Positions 1 through 10,655 of a DNA stretch of 64,000 nt are shown piece by piece. Made by a program: the position numbers and the translations under genes. The stretch covers positions 9,563,036 through 9,627,035 of the forward strand of contig CM077833.1 in assembly GCA_039720395.1 (NCBI GenBank), read 5' to 3'. Within the stretch, counting starts at the first letter, position 1; each line of letters begins with the position of its first letter. Below the pieces are notes generated by a model. The model had not been told where the DNA came from. It saw nothing but the letters and a program-made list of their open reading frames with translations, and did no database searches. This DNA is from Liquidambar formosana. Taxonomy: Eukaryota > Streptophyta > Magnoliopsida > Saxifragales > Altingiaceae.

Positions 1-297
1 TTGTCCCAAAATGTTTGTCTACTTTGAAAAGTCAAATCATTATTATTATTTTTTTTTTTGCCTTTCTTATACTACCCTTAGTTGTTTTAATAATTACTTT
101 TCAACACAAAACCCAATACCAAGCAATAGAATAGTACTTTTGGAAAGTTCGAAGTTTTAAAAGTGACAAGTCAATGCAATAATAATTCTTCTTAAACTGC
201 GTGTTCCTATCTTTATGGGATGGAGGGAGTAATAAGCAGTTACACCCCACAATCTCACATTTGTAGGGATTTCATTTAATAGCAATATTTTGTGGAA
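1..297. other. AT-rich intergenic DNA
   Basis: No credible coding region, RNA gene or repeat boundary is visible here. The stretch is A/T-rich and contains short homopolymers. Confidence 0.6.
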
Positions 298-532
298 TTG
301 GATTTGGTGTTGAACTGATAAAACTCAGTACTATGCCAAGGTAATTCACACCTTTAAATGAGAGATTAGATGGCTTGGATTGAAAGCTGGAAAATGTTAC
401 CCAAAGAGGTCATTTTGGTCATTTCAGTAGCACCTTTTCAACTTTCAATCTAAGCTATCCTAATCTCTCATTTAAGGGTGGGAATCACCTTGACATGGTG
501 CTAAGTTTTATCAACTCAGCACCGAATCCAAA
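298..532. mobile_element. Small foldback MITE
   Basis: The two ends are long imperfect inverted repeats. The left end begins TTGGATTTGGTGTTGA and the reverse complement of the right end begins TTGGATTCGGTGCTGA. The match continues for about 90 bases on each side through the AAATGAGAGATTAG segment and meets near 390-430. No open reading frame is present, so it is non-autonomous. I could not find a convincing target-site duplication, so the superfamily is not assigned. Confidence 0.75.
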
Positions 533-2058
533 CCCCAGTTTTATGTTTTGATTTCAAATGTTACTTTCCATACTTATAGCTTTCTTCCTTCTCCCCCCAA
601 TCAACCATTGTATTCACTTAATAACTTGTTAAGCTTGCAAAAATACACAAACATATCACTTAATAACTGGATTATATCTCTTAATAACTATTTATATACA
701 CAGATCCGTACCTTGCAAATGAATTTTTGTGACTTCATAATTGGATGAAATTTGGAAAAAGTATACCACTATATAACTTAATAAATCACTAATTGCACAC
801 AAGAATTATGTCTTTTAATCACAAATGAATTATATCACTTGATAACTAGATAAACTGGGAAAAATAAACAACTTGGTAACTTAATAAATCACTAATTGCA
901 TACAACATAGTTTATAGTCAAGCTTAAGATTTTCATACAATTTTATAAAATCATTTAGTAACTAAACTATATTGTAAGGGTTTGACAAGCATTGTAAGAT
1001 TTGCATATAACAGAGTGCTAGTTCAATCAACCCCGTTGTGATACCGTGGTTAACTTTACAACTTAGTAAGTTGATTTTTTTTGAACAATTATCTATATTT
1101 TTTTGTTTGTTGATAATACGAAGTTTACTGTTGAAAATACCCATACAAGAAAAGCCTTTTTGTTTTACTGGTGAAAATACGCACCACACAAGAAAAGCCC
1201 TTTCTTTTACCATGAGTACGAATGGACATTGCCTAATAAACCATAAATCAACTGAATAACAAAACTTTGAAAGCATTAAACCAAATTAATATGAAGATTT
1301 TGGGTGCTATTAAGATTTTGAGAGTTTTAAACCACTTCATAGTTGTTAAAGCAAGATTATTGACATAGGTTTTTTGCCATTCATCACAAAACGATCTAAC
1401 CCTAAAAATGGGCATGAATTTGACATGTTCTTTGAACCATCGCAGATCATCACTTGATAATTGAACGTCGACGCTAGACTGCCGACAAGTAACGAACAGA
1501 TGCCCCTCGATCTTCCTTTGTAACTTAATAGGATGTCGGCTCAACTCTCTAGCACTCAACGAGGAGATGGTCTAGCTGCGCTGGTCCAAATGGTCCTTTT
1601 TTAGAAGAGTAATTGGTTTGAGGAGGAAAGAATGAGAGAACTTTCAATCTTGTGTTTCGAGATTTTCGTGCTCAAATACAACAAATGGGGTTATTCAGTC
1701 ATTCTCAGCCTGATTTTGGGGAATTTGGGGATTTCATTTCATTTCACCGTATTTGCCTTTTAAAGAGGAGACTAATAAAAAGTGGCCACATCAGTAGGTC
1801 AATGTAATATGTCTATGGGGTAGTCCCATATAGAAGAGCTCATATGATAAATAAAATCAATGATAATTCATTATTCCTAAAATAACATTTCTATTATTGG
1901 ATTTAGGGCATACTACTAACATTGTTAGTATTAGTCATCTCAATATCCTTTATCAGTTCCAAAAGTATTGAAAATCTATAATAATTCTCTGATCATAGTT
2001 TTTGAAAACTTTTTAACATTTAATCCAAATCAAAAAGAGATAGAATGACAGATATATA
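533..2058. other. Intergenic DNA without a recognisable gene
   Basis: AT-rich sequence. A segment of about 30 bases (ATAACTTAATAAATCACT...) occurs twice with minor changes, at about 767-797 and 871-901. An unrecognised open frame of 103 codons lies on the minus strand at 1248-1559, with no domain, no neighbour and no detectable gene structure, so I do not call it a gene. Confidence 0.5.
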
Positions 2059-2061
2059 TAA

Positions 2062-3132
2062 GAGCATCTCCATTAGAGATGTTAAATTTTTGGGTAAATA
2101 TCTAAAATATCCCTCAAAAAGAGAATTTTATATATAAAAAAAACCCATAAAGTAATTTTTCTATCTAAAAAACCCAAATAAAGTTATAATATATCCAAAA
2201 TACCCAACACCCTAACTTCTATCCAACTCCGTTTAAATTGTACATCTTTTGGACCAACATACCCCTTTTATAATTGTTTGTTTTTTCGTTTTCTTTTGTC
2301 TTTTGTCTTTTTTGTCTTTTTCTTTTTCATTTTTTGTGATAAATGACAAATAATCAATTTATTCAATAAACAAGATGGTAATACAAATTTTGAATAATTA
2401 TTTTTATATCTTCATAAAAAAATGTAATGAAGGTATCCTAGTTAAAAAAATTCATCACTTAAATGGAGTTGGATGGAAGTTAAGTTCTTGGGTTTTTTGG
2501 ATATAGTTTAACCTTATTTGGGTTTTTCCGAAAGGAAAATTATTTTACGGAGTTTTTGGATATAATTCTTTTTATGAGGGATAATTTGTATATTTACCCT
2601 AAATTGTTTTATGTCAAATACAAAATAAAAGCTTATATGGCAATTTGAAAGTTTACCTAAAATTTGCTATTTCATCCGATTTGTCAAATTTGAAGTCATA
2701 GTCAATATAAACTACTCCACCCAATATGTCAAATGAAAAAAAAAAAAAGAAAAAAAAAGAATCAAACCTTAAAATTGTTAAATTTGAAATAAAATAATGG
2801 CTAAATTAGCTATAGGTCTGGCTACGAACAAACAATTACAGTTTAATACAAATGATTACTAACTTACGAGTAAATGACTACTAACTTAACTAAGAATGAC
2901 TACTAACTATAATTGTTTGCTGGTAGCCGAACCTATCTGTAATTCCTCCTGAATAATCAAAAAAATAAAAAGATGTATGACTTTGAAAGATTTCAAATTT
3001 GACATTAAGAGATGGGCTTCAATTCCAACAAGCAAAAACAGTTCATTTGAAGATAAATTTAAAGTTTGACAATATCTTTTATAGCCGTTTATTGTGCTTA
3101 TGTCGAATGTGGCATCTCCAAAGGAGATGCTC
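2062..3132. mobile_element. PIF/Harbinger (Tourist-like) non-autonomous element
   Basis: The terminal inverted repeats begin GAGCATCTCCATTAGAGATG at the left and, on the reverse complement of the right end, GAGCATCTCCTTTGGAGATG. The element is flanked by TAA on both sides (2059-2061 and 3133-3135), the 3-bp target duplication typical of PIF/Harbinger elements. Length is 1071 bp with no transposase frame. It contains a second large inverted repeat, described separately. Confidence 0.85.
2088..2600. repeat. Internal inverted repeat (foldback) inside the Harbinger element
   Basis: About 150 bases at 2088-2240 match the reverse complement of about 2453-2600. Shared blocks include GGGTAAATAT, TATCCCTCA, AACCCAAATAA and CCATCCAACTCC-type segments. 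The arms are separated by about 210 bases of T-rich and AT-rich sequence. It may be a MITE inserted in, or captured by, the outer element. Confidence 0.7.
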
Positions 3133-3135
3133 TAA

Positions 3136-3687
3136 GAAATTTTCTCCTTAAACTTAGGAACATAATAAGGAGTTTGAAAAAAAATTGTGGGACTACCATC
3201 TAAAAGACTTAACAATTGAATTTCATAATATATAAGTTACCTTATACATAGAAGCTGGTTTCAAATATTTTAGGGGAAGGAGCGCATGTGCGGATGTGCC
3301 ATGTGCACATGGCCCCTACCAGCCCCTTCCTTAGTTCTACCCTGGCCTATATTATTGAGTGTCTTTATTTTTGTTAGTTCCATGCTTATATACATTTTTT
3401 TGATAATAGTGGAAGCATTTCACAGTAGAGCCTTTAAATTCACCCACAGAATCTAAACCCTCGGAGAGATTACTGTAGCAATCCACTGTTACGGTCCCCA
3501 CTTAAATCTTAGGTTGTCCTAGTGGGGAATCGAATTCGACACCATACGTCTAACCATACAATCACGAGTTCACCTTTACCAACGAACTACCCAAGGGTGG
3601 GTTCCACTCTTATATACTTTAAAGACGTGTACATGCTCACGAATTAGAGAAACACGTTTGCTCCAACTAATCAAGCCCAAAAGCTTT
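3136..3687. other. Intergenic DNA
   Basis: No gene is visible. The part at about 3430-3600, containing GTGGGGAATCGAATTCGACACC-like sequence, looks like a degraded dispersed repeat, but I cannot assign a family. Confidence 0.4.
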
Positions 3688-3696
3688 TTATTTTAT

Positions 3697-5108
3697 GGGG
3701 AAATTAGCAATAACCCCTATCAGGGGACTACTTTTAACAAAGAAACCCACCAAAAGATTTTTTAACTCCAAAATCCCTTTTTTAAAAGATTCTTTAAGTA
3801 AAAGGAAATATTTTTTCGAAAACACCTGTTTTAACCTTTTATATTTACAACCCAATTCATTTACGGGAAGAAGGGAAGGAGAGAGGGAAGGAGAGAGGGA
3901 AAGAGAGAGGGGGAGAGGAGTGGTAGCAGCGGTTGAAGAAGGGAGGCAACAATGGCTATGAAGATCTGGTTTTGATGAAGAAGAAGAAGAAGAAAAGCAG
4001 ATGAAGTAGTAGAAGAAGAAGAAAAATGGGAGGGGAGGCATTCGGCTATAGTATCAGATCTGAAAAAGCAGATCAACCTTCTTCTTCAATGATGACCGAA
4101 CTTCTTCAACCACAATTCCGGATGTCGTCATCATCTTCTTCTTCTTCTTCTTTAAACTCCAGATATGCGCTGGTTTATTTATTTATTGTGTCTTTTTTGA
4201 AACTTCAAATATGTTAATTTTTGGGGTGTATGATTTGTTTGGAAAAACTTTTTGACTATTTTTCTTACTCCAACAATATATTGGTACTGTTGCATACTAT
4301 TTTTTGTAACAATGCAATTTGTAGTTGTGTTTTTTAATATGGAACAGTATGTTGTTACTGTGTAATTACCATTTTCAAACAGTATATTGGTATTGTTGCA
4401 CACTATTTTTTGGAATAGAATAGTGCGATTTATTTCGCCAAAAGTATCATATTACTATCTATAGTACTATTTTGAGTTTTTTTTCCTTGGAATTCATATT
4501 TTTTTTGTTTCAAATAGTATGATGATGCTGTGACCGGCCTATAGTGTTTTTTATAACACAAATAGTAAACTATTATTATGTGGTGTATAATTTTTCCAAA
4601 GCAAACAACAGTAAATTGATACTATTGTATATATAAATTTTATAAAGCAGACAACAAATACTACTGTATGTATAAATTTTATAAAACACACAACAGTAAA
4701 TTGATACTATTGTATGTATAAATTTTACAAATCACACATAGTAAACTACATGTTATTATTAGCTATGATATATTCTCGCCGGAAGCACTTTGGGATGCTC
4801 GAAAGAGAGGAAAACAAAAACCCTATAATTGACTTTTGGTATGGTGCAAATGATGAAATGTGACTTTTGGAAGGTTTTTAGTGCCGTTTCTTCTTCTATA
4901 CATATTCTCGTCGGAAAAAATGGGGTGTGGGAGAAGCTTGATTTTCAGGCGGGGGGTGTGAAATGGCATGTTTGTAAATTAAGGTAAGTTGTTAAAACAT
5001 GGGTGTTTTAGTCCTTCTACTGTCAAAAGGGGTTTTCACCAAACGTTAGTTTTTGTGAGTTATATTATCTAAGAACTCTTATACATGGGTGTTTTGGCCA
5101 AAATTCCC
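3697..5108 (+). mobile_element. Non-autonomous Mutator-like element, copy A
   Basis: A perfect 9-bp direct duplication, TTATTTTAT, flanks the element at 3688-3696 and 5109-5117; 9 bp is the size typical of Mutator-like transposons. The termini are only weakly inverted: GGGGAAATTAGC at the left and GGGAATTTTGGCC on the reverse complement of the right end. It contains GAA-rich (about 3965-4025) and CTT-rich (about 4127-4155) tracts and a subterminal degenerate minisatellite (4260-4760). No transposase is encoded. A related copy lies inverted at 11549-13126. Confidence 0.8.
4260..4760. repeat. Degenerate minisatellite inside Mutator-like copy A
   Basis: Repeated segments around CAGTATATTGGTACTGTTG (three copies, about 4264-4440) and CAACAGTAAATTGATACTAT with a following TATAAATTTTATAAA (three copies, about 4600-4745). 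Spacing is roughly 50-60 bases. Confidence 0.6.
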
Positions 5109-5117
5109 TTATTTTAT

Positions 5118-5573
5118 TTTATATTTATCTAAATTATTACTCACTTTGAATTTTATCAATCTTATCTCTTAATTACTATAAGGAATTAATTACTATAAGG
5201 AATTAAGTAGCAGTTCATAACGCGTTGATTGACATTTGAAAACACTGATTTAATTAAAATGGGAGGGTTATTTACCAGCTTTTGATAAAAGAATTCTTTC
5301 CAATTTTGCATTTTACAAGCAACTCTAACCAAAACTTGGTTAAAAATCTTAGCTTACCCTTTCCCTTCTGTAACTGCATAAACTATAAGTATTACGATTG
5401 GTAGATGTACGTTTATATTCATTCTTATGGGAAATTAGATGACCCAATAAACGTTTGCCACGCCGAGCATATGTAGCTCAGATGGCATTTCCCATCCATT
5501 TGGGTGTGGGGGGTTTGGGGAGGTTGAGGGTTTGACTTCTTAGATGTGTGTGAGTGTGAGTTTCTAACGTTTG

Positions 5574-5616
<43 letters not shown>

Positions 5617-5650
5617 AGGAATTGCCACTGACCCTGGGCCGGGATTTCTC
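5118..5650. other. Upstream intergenic region with a poly-A tract
   Basis: No gene is visible. A run of 41 adenines at 5574-5614 produces an artefactual poly-Phe frame on the minus strand. A short tandem duplication around TTACTATAAGGAATTAA lies at about 5173-5207. Confidence 0.6.
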
Positions 5651-5651
5651 C

Positions 5652-5693
5652 GATTGGTTTAGGGAAATCCTTGTCCCATAGAGGACTATAAAG
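5652..5693 (+). promoter_or_regulatory. Core promoter of the host gene
   Basis: An inverted CCAAT motif (GATTGGTTT, about 5652) and a TATA-like CTATAAAG at 5686-5693 lie 106-148 bases before the start codon at 5800. The spacing suits a plant RNA polymerase II promoter with a short 5' leader. Inferred from motif and position only. Confidence 0.5.
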
Positions 5694-5728
5694 TTCACGC
5701 AGCCAAACAGAAAACCTACATCTCTTGT

Positions 5729-5755
5729 ATGCTTATCCTCTCAGCCGCACAATAA
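5729..5755 (+). CDS. Possible short upstream ORF in the host gene leader
   Basis: An ATG at 5729 opens an 8-codon frame (MLILSAAQ) ending in TAA, 44 bases before the main ATG. If transcription starts about 25-30 bases after the TATA motif at 5686-5693, this frame is in the 5' leader and would be the first ATG a ribosome meets. Its role, if any, is unknown. Confidence 0.3.
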   Translation: MLILSAAQ

Positions 5756-5799
5756 CAAAACACAGTGACATTGGCATTTGGGTGTGAAAGTGAAGGCAT

Positions 5800-8700
5800 A
5801 TGACGAAGACGAAGAAGCAGCTGTTATCTTCAGCCCCATGGAGGGGCGAAGAGGACCAACAAGCCGAGAAGTTCGCAGACGCGAAGCTAAAAGCGACGAA
5901 CCAGCCAGGAACGACGCCAACCATGTACGTCCCTCGAAAGAGGTCTGTGTCCTCAAAGAAACGCTCCGACGAGGACGACGAAGACGATGACCACTCCCTC
6001 TCTGAGATTGACCCTGAACTACGCTACAGCTTCCAGCGTAACTTTCAGGTCCTTTTTTGACTGATTTGGCTTAGATGTTGCGTGCTAGTTTCATTCTTCT
6101 TTCAATTTTCAATTTTCAATTTTATTTTTTTATTTTATAACTTGTTATAAATCCACTAAACAATTCGGAGTAGGCAACGTCAATGTTGTCATCAAAAACA
6201 TCATATTCAGCTATATATTTATATGTATTTCCTCAACAAGACAAGTAGGGGGCAATACTCTCCTGAAAGTTACATGACTCCACTTCATCCTCTAATGATT
6301 TGGACTAGAAAAATTTTGGGTGTTACTCCCCTTGAAATTTTGCAGCAGAAAGTTCCAAGTCAATAGTTAGAAGGCTAGTGATGAGCTAAGACAATATCTT
6401 GTCTGAATCTCTTCCTATGCTAGGTAGCCCTCCTAATTGATTGCTTCATGGTTAGAGGGTAGTGAAGAAACAATTACAAGCCTTAATAGTTTTCTAAAAT
6501 CTAAAATATCCATGGCATATTGGCTTGGAAAACTATTTTTCGGATAATGGATATGGTGACATGAGTTTATGGCCCTTTTTCACATTGTATCTGCTAAATG
6601 TGAAGAAGTTCCGAAGCACAGGGGATAGTTGTCTTGCTGATGGTAGTTCTTTAACATGTGTTGAAGTGAAAAATAAACACACGGGTTTTGGAATACAAAC
6701 TGCAGAGACCAGTTTTCTTATTTACCCATGATTCAAGTAGGAGATAATATCTTCTAAACTTATAACCTTTTGTTGAAGGAGATAATGAGTTGCAATAACT
6801 ATTGCTCACAATCCGGTTCATCAGGATAGAACAAAACACGTTTAGGTTGGTTGCCATTTTTTGAATGAATAGGTCGTTTTTTAAATAAACTTTTGACACT
6901 TCGTCCCTAAGCAAAGCTTGTGGCCAAGACATTGCATGGTACTTTTGTTTCTGAGCCAGATTGCCTGTTATCAATGCACAGGCTTGAGAATCAATTTAAT
7001 TCAAGTCATATATGGTAATGACCCCACTAATAAGGGCTACAATTTTCGTTTCCTTTTTCTATTAAAACTAAATAGGATTACTGTCTTATAACAGTGACAA
7101 TAAGGTTTGATTTAATACTTTAGTAACAGAAGGGAAGGCAAAATCTGTCCTTGTCACCAGCTGTTCTTTATCTTTTTGAAGTGCCCCTTTTGAGGTTTCT
7201 TAGCTACTAAAAACACAAACTTTGGTTGATTTGAGTATGGCTTGTTCTACTTAAATAGTATTGTTCAAATTGAAGTTTGGAACTTTCACTATCTTCTGGT
7301 TTCCTGATGTCCATTGCCAGATAAAGATCATTATATTGTAATGCAGTTTATATCATGAGAGTACAAGTGTATTATGGGTCATATTTGAGGTTGTCTTTGT
7401 AAGTCCTATTGTGTAAATTTTAATGCTCTCTTTTATATTTAATTAACCTTTCAATGGCTCCAGTTGCACTCTGCTTGAAACCATATGACTGCACCTTTGT
7501 TCTACTCAGTTGTAATATTCTTACCATCTGGGTATCTTTTTAATCTCATTGCTGTAGAAAGTTTTACATCTGATTCTACCATTTATATTACTTCTATTAT
7601 TTAGACTCTGATTAGTATTTTCGTATGCTTGCAGTTTCTTCAACAAGTGTTTAGCATTGATACAATTGTGAAACCTCTTCCTCCTGCCTTGGCATACAAT
7701 GTGTCCCGCAACTTGAGTTTCTTCACACGTATTTTCACACAGTTCTTTGGTAAGTTTAATATACTTCAGTGATACTTGATATGTTTGCCAAGAAGGGTTC
7801 CATTTTTATTTATTTTCCCCCTTTTGGGTCAATGATAAGAATTGGACCCATGGCACACCCCCCCCCCCCCCCCCCCCCCCCTTCTCTCTTTCAGACACAA
7901 TGCCCACATCACTATGCTATTACTGCTTTGGCAAGAAGGTAGGAAGGCGAATTAAATATAAAAGAGAAATGAGTTATGGGATCTTATGTTGGAAAAGGTA
8001 AAGAAAACAAAAAAAAGAATCTTGTAACAAGATTTGAACCACAAATAGTTCTAAGGTTTTGAATTTCCCATTTCTGTTTTATTTGTCTTCTTAGCACTCT
8101 AACATGGCATAGAGATTCAGATTAAAGAACCTCTTGTCATTTGTTTTGGATTGGTTATATAATCTTCACTCTCTAGCCAAGATAAAAAGGTAAAGGTTTC
8201 TGCTACTAAAAAAAGTGTAAATGTTTTTGCCCTTTTCTTATATATAAATTTGCTTGTGCGGCATATTAAGGATTTCTTTTGTTGATGCATGTATGCCATG
8301 TTTGTTTGCTCATGTAACCAATGGGTTTATAGTCAAGTTCATGGAGAAATATCTCTATGAATATTTCATTTAATTCCAAATAGGAGGAAGTCGACAATCT
8401 TCTGGGTTGTTTTCTTGTAAATCCTTTTTTGAGAATCTGGTTGAGGACCTTCAAATTCCTACTTTTATCCCCTCTTTCATGATTTGGAAAGCCATAGTGC
8501 CTCTCAAGGTTAATTTTTTGGCGTGTTCTGTAGCTTTTGGGAGTATTAATACTAATGATATGCTTCAAAGAAGATTACCTTCTTGTTTTCTCCCTCAGTG
8601 GTGTATTTTCTGTAGGGGGGCCGAGGAGTATAGATCATCACTTTTTACATTGTCTAGTGGTAGGTTGGTTGTGGGAGAGACTCTTTCATATTGTTGGTGA

Positions 8701-10655
8701 GTGTTGGTTAGCTTTGGGTTCCTTTGTTCGGATGTTCGATATTATTTTTAGGGGTTTTTGGGAAGGAAAGAAGGCAACTATGCTTTGAAGGCGTGTGGTT
8801 ATTGCAGTGTTTTGGGTCATTTGGTTGGAGGGGAATGCAAGGAATTTTGACGATTAGAAGGATGATTCATTGGTGGGGTTATGGTAGCGGATTTACTTTT
8901 TGGCATCTTTTTGGGTGCTCAACTCTAAGGCTGTGTTTGTTAGGTGTGAATGGGGATGTGAATGGAATGGTGATTCCATTACTAAAAAATAAGTGTCCAT
9001 TTGGTAGGCTTAAAGAATGGAATGGCCATTTTTTTGTGGAGGTTTATTCCCTCCAAGGAAGGAATAGTCATTCCTCCTCAAACCAAGAGGAATGGCCATT
9101 CCCATCCATTAAGGTAGTGTTTGGTTGGGGGGTATGATTCCTAGGAAAGAGGTTTGATTGCCGATTTCGGTGTTTGGTAACGTCACTTTCCCGTGTAAAT
9201 AGCATTCTTGGTGTGTTAGGATTCCCACAAAAGGGGGGGAACCCAAACACAAGGCTGAGGTAGGTTTGCATATGGATTCCCGGGCATGTGTTTTATAATA
9301 AAAATAATGACAAGTGTGCCCTTTGTTTTGAGGAACAAAAATTTGTAATTCCAACTTATGTCCCTTCTCCCCAAAACACATCTACATGATTTCCAGCCCT
9401 CATCGTTCTTCTCCAGCCCTCACCATCGTTCTTCAACCCTCCCCGTCGTTCTCCATGATTTCCCTCCTCACCGTCACCGTCACCGTCACCGTCACCGTCA
9501 CCGTTGTTTACCTCTCTAGCCCTCATGTCGTTTCCCTCGCCAGCCCTCACTGTTGTTTCCCTTGCCAACCCTCATTGGCGTTCTCCCTAATCTCAAAATT
9601 TTGCGCTGACCTTCATCCTACTCACCGATGGAATCAGTGGTCTCGACGTTCACCGTCTTTTGTCCTCTTCTTCTTTGTTTCCTCTTCATTTTCCTAAATC
9701 CCTTGTGTACATGAGGTTGTGATGAGATGAGCCGTTCACTCGGGGATCATACTAGTGTTGGTGCAGGAGGCGGCATCGGCTGGAAAAAGGACGCATTGAC
9801 GGCTTTGTATTCGCTCTGTTTGGTGAAAGAGAACAAATTGAGAGCTGTTCATGCAGGGATCATGAAGCCTTTGATGGAATTGATGGTTGATTTTGGGTCC
9901 AACATGGTGGACAAATCTACCTACGTGTTGTGCATACTGGTTTTGGTGCAGGAGGCAAGAGGGAGATTGTGGTGGGATACTATTGCAGTGATGATCAGAT
10001 TTTTTCTCGCTGCTGGTTGCTCGGGGAATAACTGCATTTCCTTGTTTTTGGTTCTGCATAAAAGGTTAGTGTTGGAATTTCATACTTTTTATCAATCAGT
10101 TTCCCAACGCTAGTGGCAGCACCAATCATGGGAATGGGTATGTATATAACAAGCATTCCCCTTCCCAAGTAATGTCATATTCCTAGGAATGAGATTCCTT
10201 TTCGCGAACCAAACACACCCTAAGGAATAAAATGATAAAAGTGGGTCCCACCTTATCTCTTCCATTCCATTCCCACCCCTCATACCAATCATTAGAATGG
10301 AATGACCATTCCCACTTCCATTCCATTCACACAAACCAAACATAGCCTAAGGCTTTTGATAGGATTCTATTGTTTGCTATTAAATCTGACTGGATGTCAG
10401 TTTGTCTTTAGTTGTCTTATTTCTTTTGTTTCGATTGTTCTGGTTGATTTAAATTTATTTTTTGTTGCTGATCAAAAAACATGAAAAATAAAATAAAGTA
10501 TCTCTATGCAATTGAATTTTTATTCCTATTTCTTGGTCCATCCATTATTTAGTTGAATTAATGTGCTTTGCTTTGCTGCAGATCCAGAAGGTATTGCAAA
10601 TGCGCAGAAATCGCTTGGATTAGGACAGGAAGAGAAAGTACGTCGTGTCCGATAA
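5800..10655 (+). CDS. Conserved plant protein of unknown function, 145 aa, three exons
   Basis: Exons are 5800-6048, 7635-7749 and 10582-10655; stop TAA at 10653-10655. Introns are GT-AG, intron 1 is phase 0 and intron 2 is phase 1. The frame is open through all three exons (249+115+74 nt). The protein has a basic N-terminus (MTKTKKQLLSSAPWRGEE), a Lys/Arg patch (residues 45-55), an acidic run DEDDEDDD (57-64), then a denser segment with DPELRYSFQRNFQ, KPLPPALAYNVSRN and FFTRIFTQFFDPEGIANAQK, ending EKVRRVR. I see no signal peptide or membrane span. The charged N-terminal half suggests a nuclear or nucleic-acid-associated protein, but that is a guess. From memory, similar small proteins occur in many plants; I cannot name a function. 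A TATA motif and leader support the start at 5800, the first ATG in this frame. Intron 1 has a weak donor (CAG/GTCCTT). Intron 2 has been enlarged to 2832 bp by nested transposons. Confidence 0.8.
7858..7881 (+). repeat. Poly-C tract of 24
   Basis: An uninterrupted run of 24 cytosines lies in intron 2 of the host gene, about 110 bases after exon 2. Such tracts are rare in AT-rich plant introns, can form i-motif or G-quadruplex structures, and are easily miscounted in sequencing. Confidence 0.9.
7882..8379. other. Intron 2 sequence between the poly-C tract and the LINE remnant
   Basis: AT-rich intron sequence with no open frame or repeat structure that I could recognise. Confidence 0.5.
9469..9504 (+). 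repeat. (CACCGT)6 hexanucleotide repeat
   Basis: Six perfect tandem copies of CACCGT lie within the C/T-rich part of the inner Harbinger-like element. Confidence 0.9.
9727..10113 (+). pseudogene. Captured Armadillo-repeat gene fragment (PUB/ARM family)
   Basis: The frame from the ATG at 9727 encodes WKKDALTALYSLCLVKEN, then RAVHAGIMKPLMELMVDFGS and NMVDKS (about 9780-9920). This is the pattern of Armadillo repeats in plant ARM-repeat and U-box-ARM proteins (KKDA-TALY-LC, ENK-RAV-AGI, PL-ELM-DFGSNMVDKS). After about codon 80 (around 9965) the resemblance is lost, which fits a retained intron or a fragment end. Only one or two repeats are present, so the product would not be a functional ARM protein. 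The fragment lies wholly between the inner Harbinger-like termini, so it was probably captured by the transposon. Family assignment is from memory of the repeat pattern. Confidence 0.65.

Larger units (their letters stand above)
9113..10220. mobile_element. PIF/Harbinger-like element (inner) carrying host gene sequence
   Basis: Terminal repeats are GGTAGTGTTTGGTT at the left and GGGTGTGTTTGGTT at the right (reverse complement), both followed by an ATTCCTAGGAA segment. TAA flanks both sides (9110-9112 and 10221-10223). The 1108-bp element lies inside the outer one. Its interior is not TIR-like: it holds a C/T-rich leader-like region and an Armadillo-repeat coding fragment, so it is a Pack-type element. 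Confidence 0.8.
8929..10347. mobile_element. PIF/Harbinger-like element (outer)
   Basis: Terminal inverted repeats are GGCTGTGTTTG at the left and GGCTATGTTTG on the reverse complement of the right end, each followed by a GTGAATGG-type segment. TAA flanks both sides (8926-8928 and 10348-10350). Net length without the inner insertion is about 310 bp, so it is a MITE. Removing it restores the LINE reading frame (AACTCTAAG to GCTTTTGAT), which confirms both boundaries. Confidence 0.85.
8380..10495 (+). mobile_element. L1-type LINE remnant (3' end of the reverse transcriptase ORF), split by a later insertion
   Basis: Translation in shifting frames gives the C-terminal zinc-binding region of plant L1 polyproteins (zf-RVT type). 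It reads QSSGLFSCKSFFENL, then IWKAIVPLKVNFLAC, DMLQRRLPSCFLPQWCIFC, then after a frameshift DHHFLHCLVVGWLWERLF, then VVIAVFWVIWLEGNARNF. The frame is cut at 8928 and resumes at 10351 (AFDRILLFAIKSDW), so the Harbinger-like element at 8929-10347 landed in this LINE. An A-rich end at about 10470-10495 fits a LINE tail. At least two frameshifts and two stops make it a pseudogene. Confidence 0.75.

Noticed and set aside
1248..1559. 103-codon frame on the minus strand
   Set aside because: No recognised motif, no promoter or splice structure and no homologue that I can name; it may be chance.
3688..4217. Several overlapping frames with Ser- or Pro-rich products on both strands
   Set aside because: They follow the GAA/CTT-rich low-complexity part of Mutator-like copy A and have no domain.
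5425..5628. Minus-strand frame with a run of phenylalanines
   Set aside because: Produced by the 41-base poly-A tract; no other coding signal.
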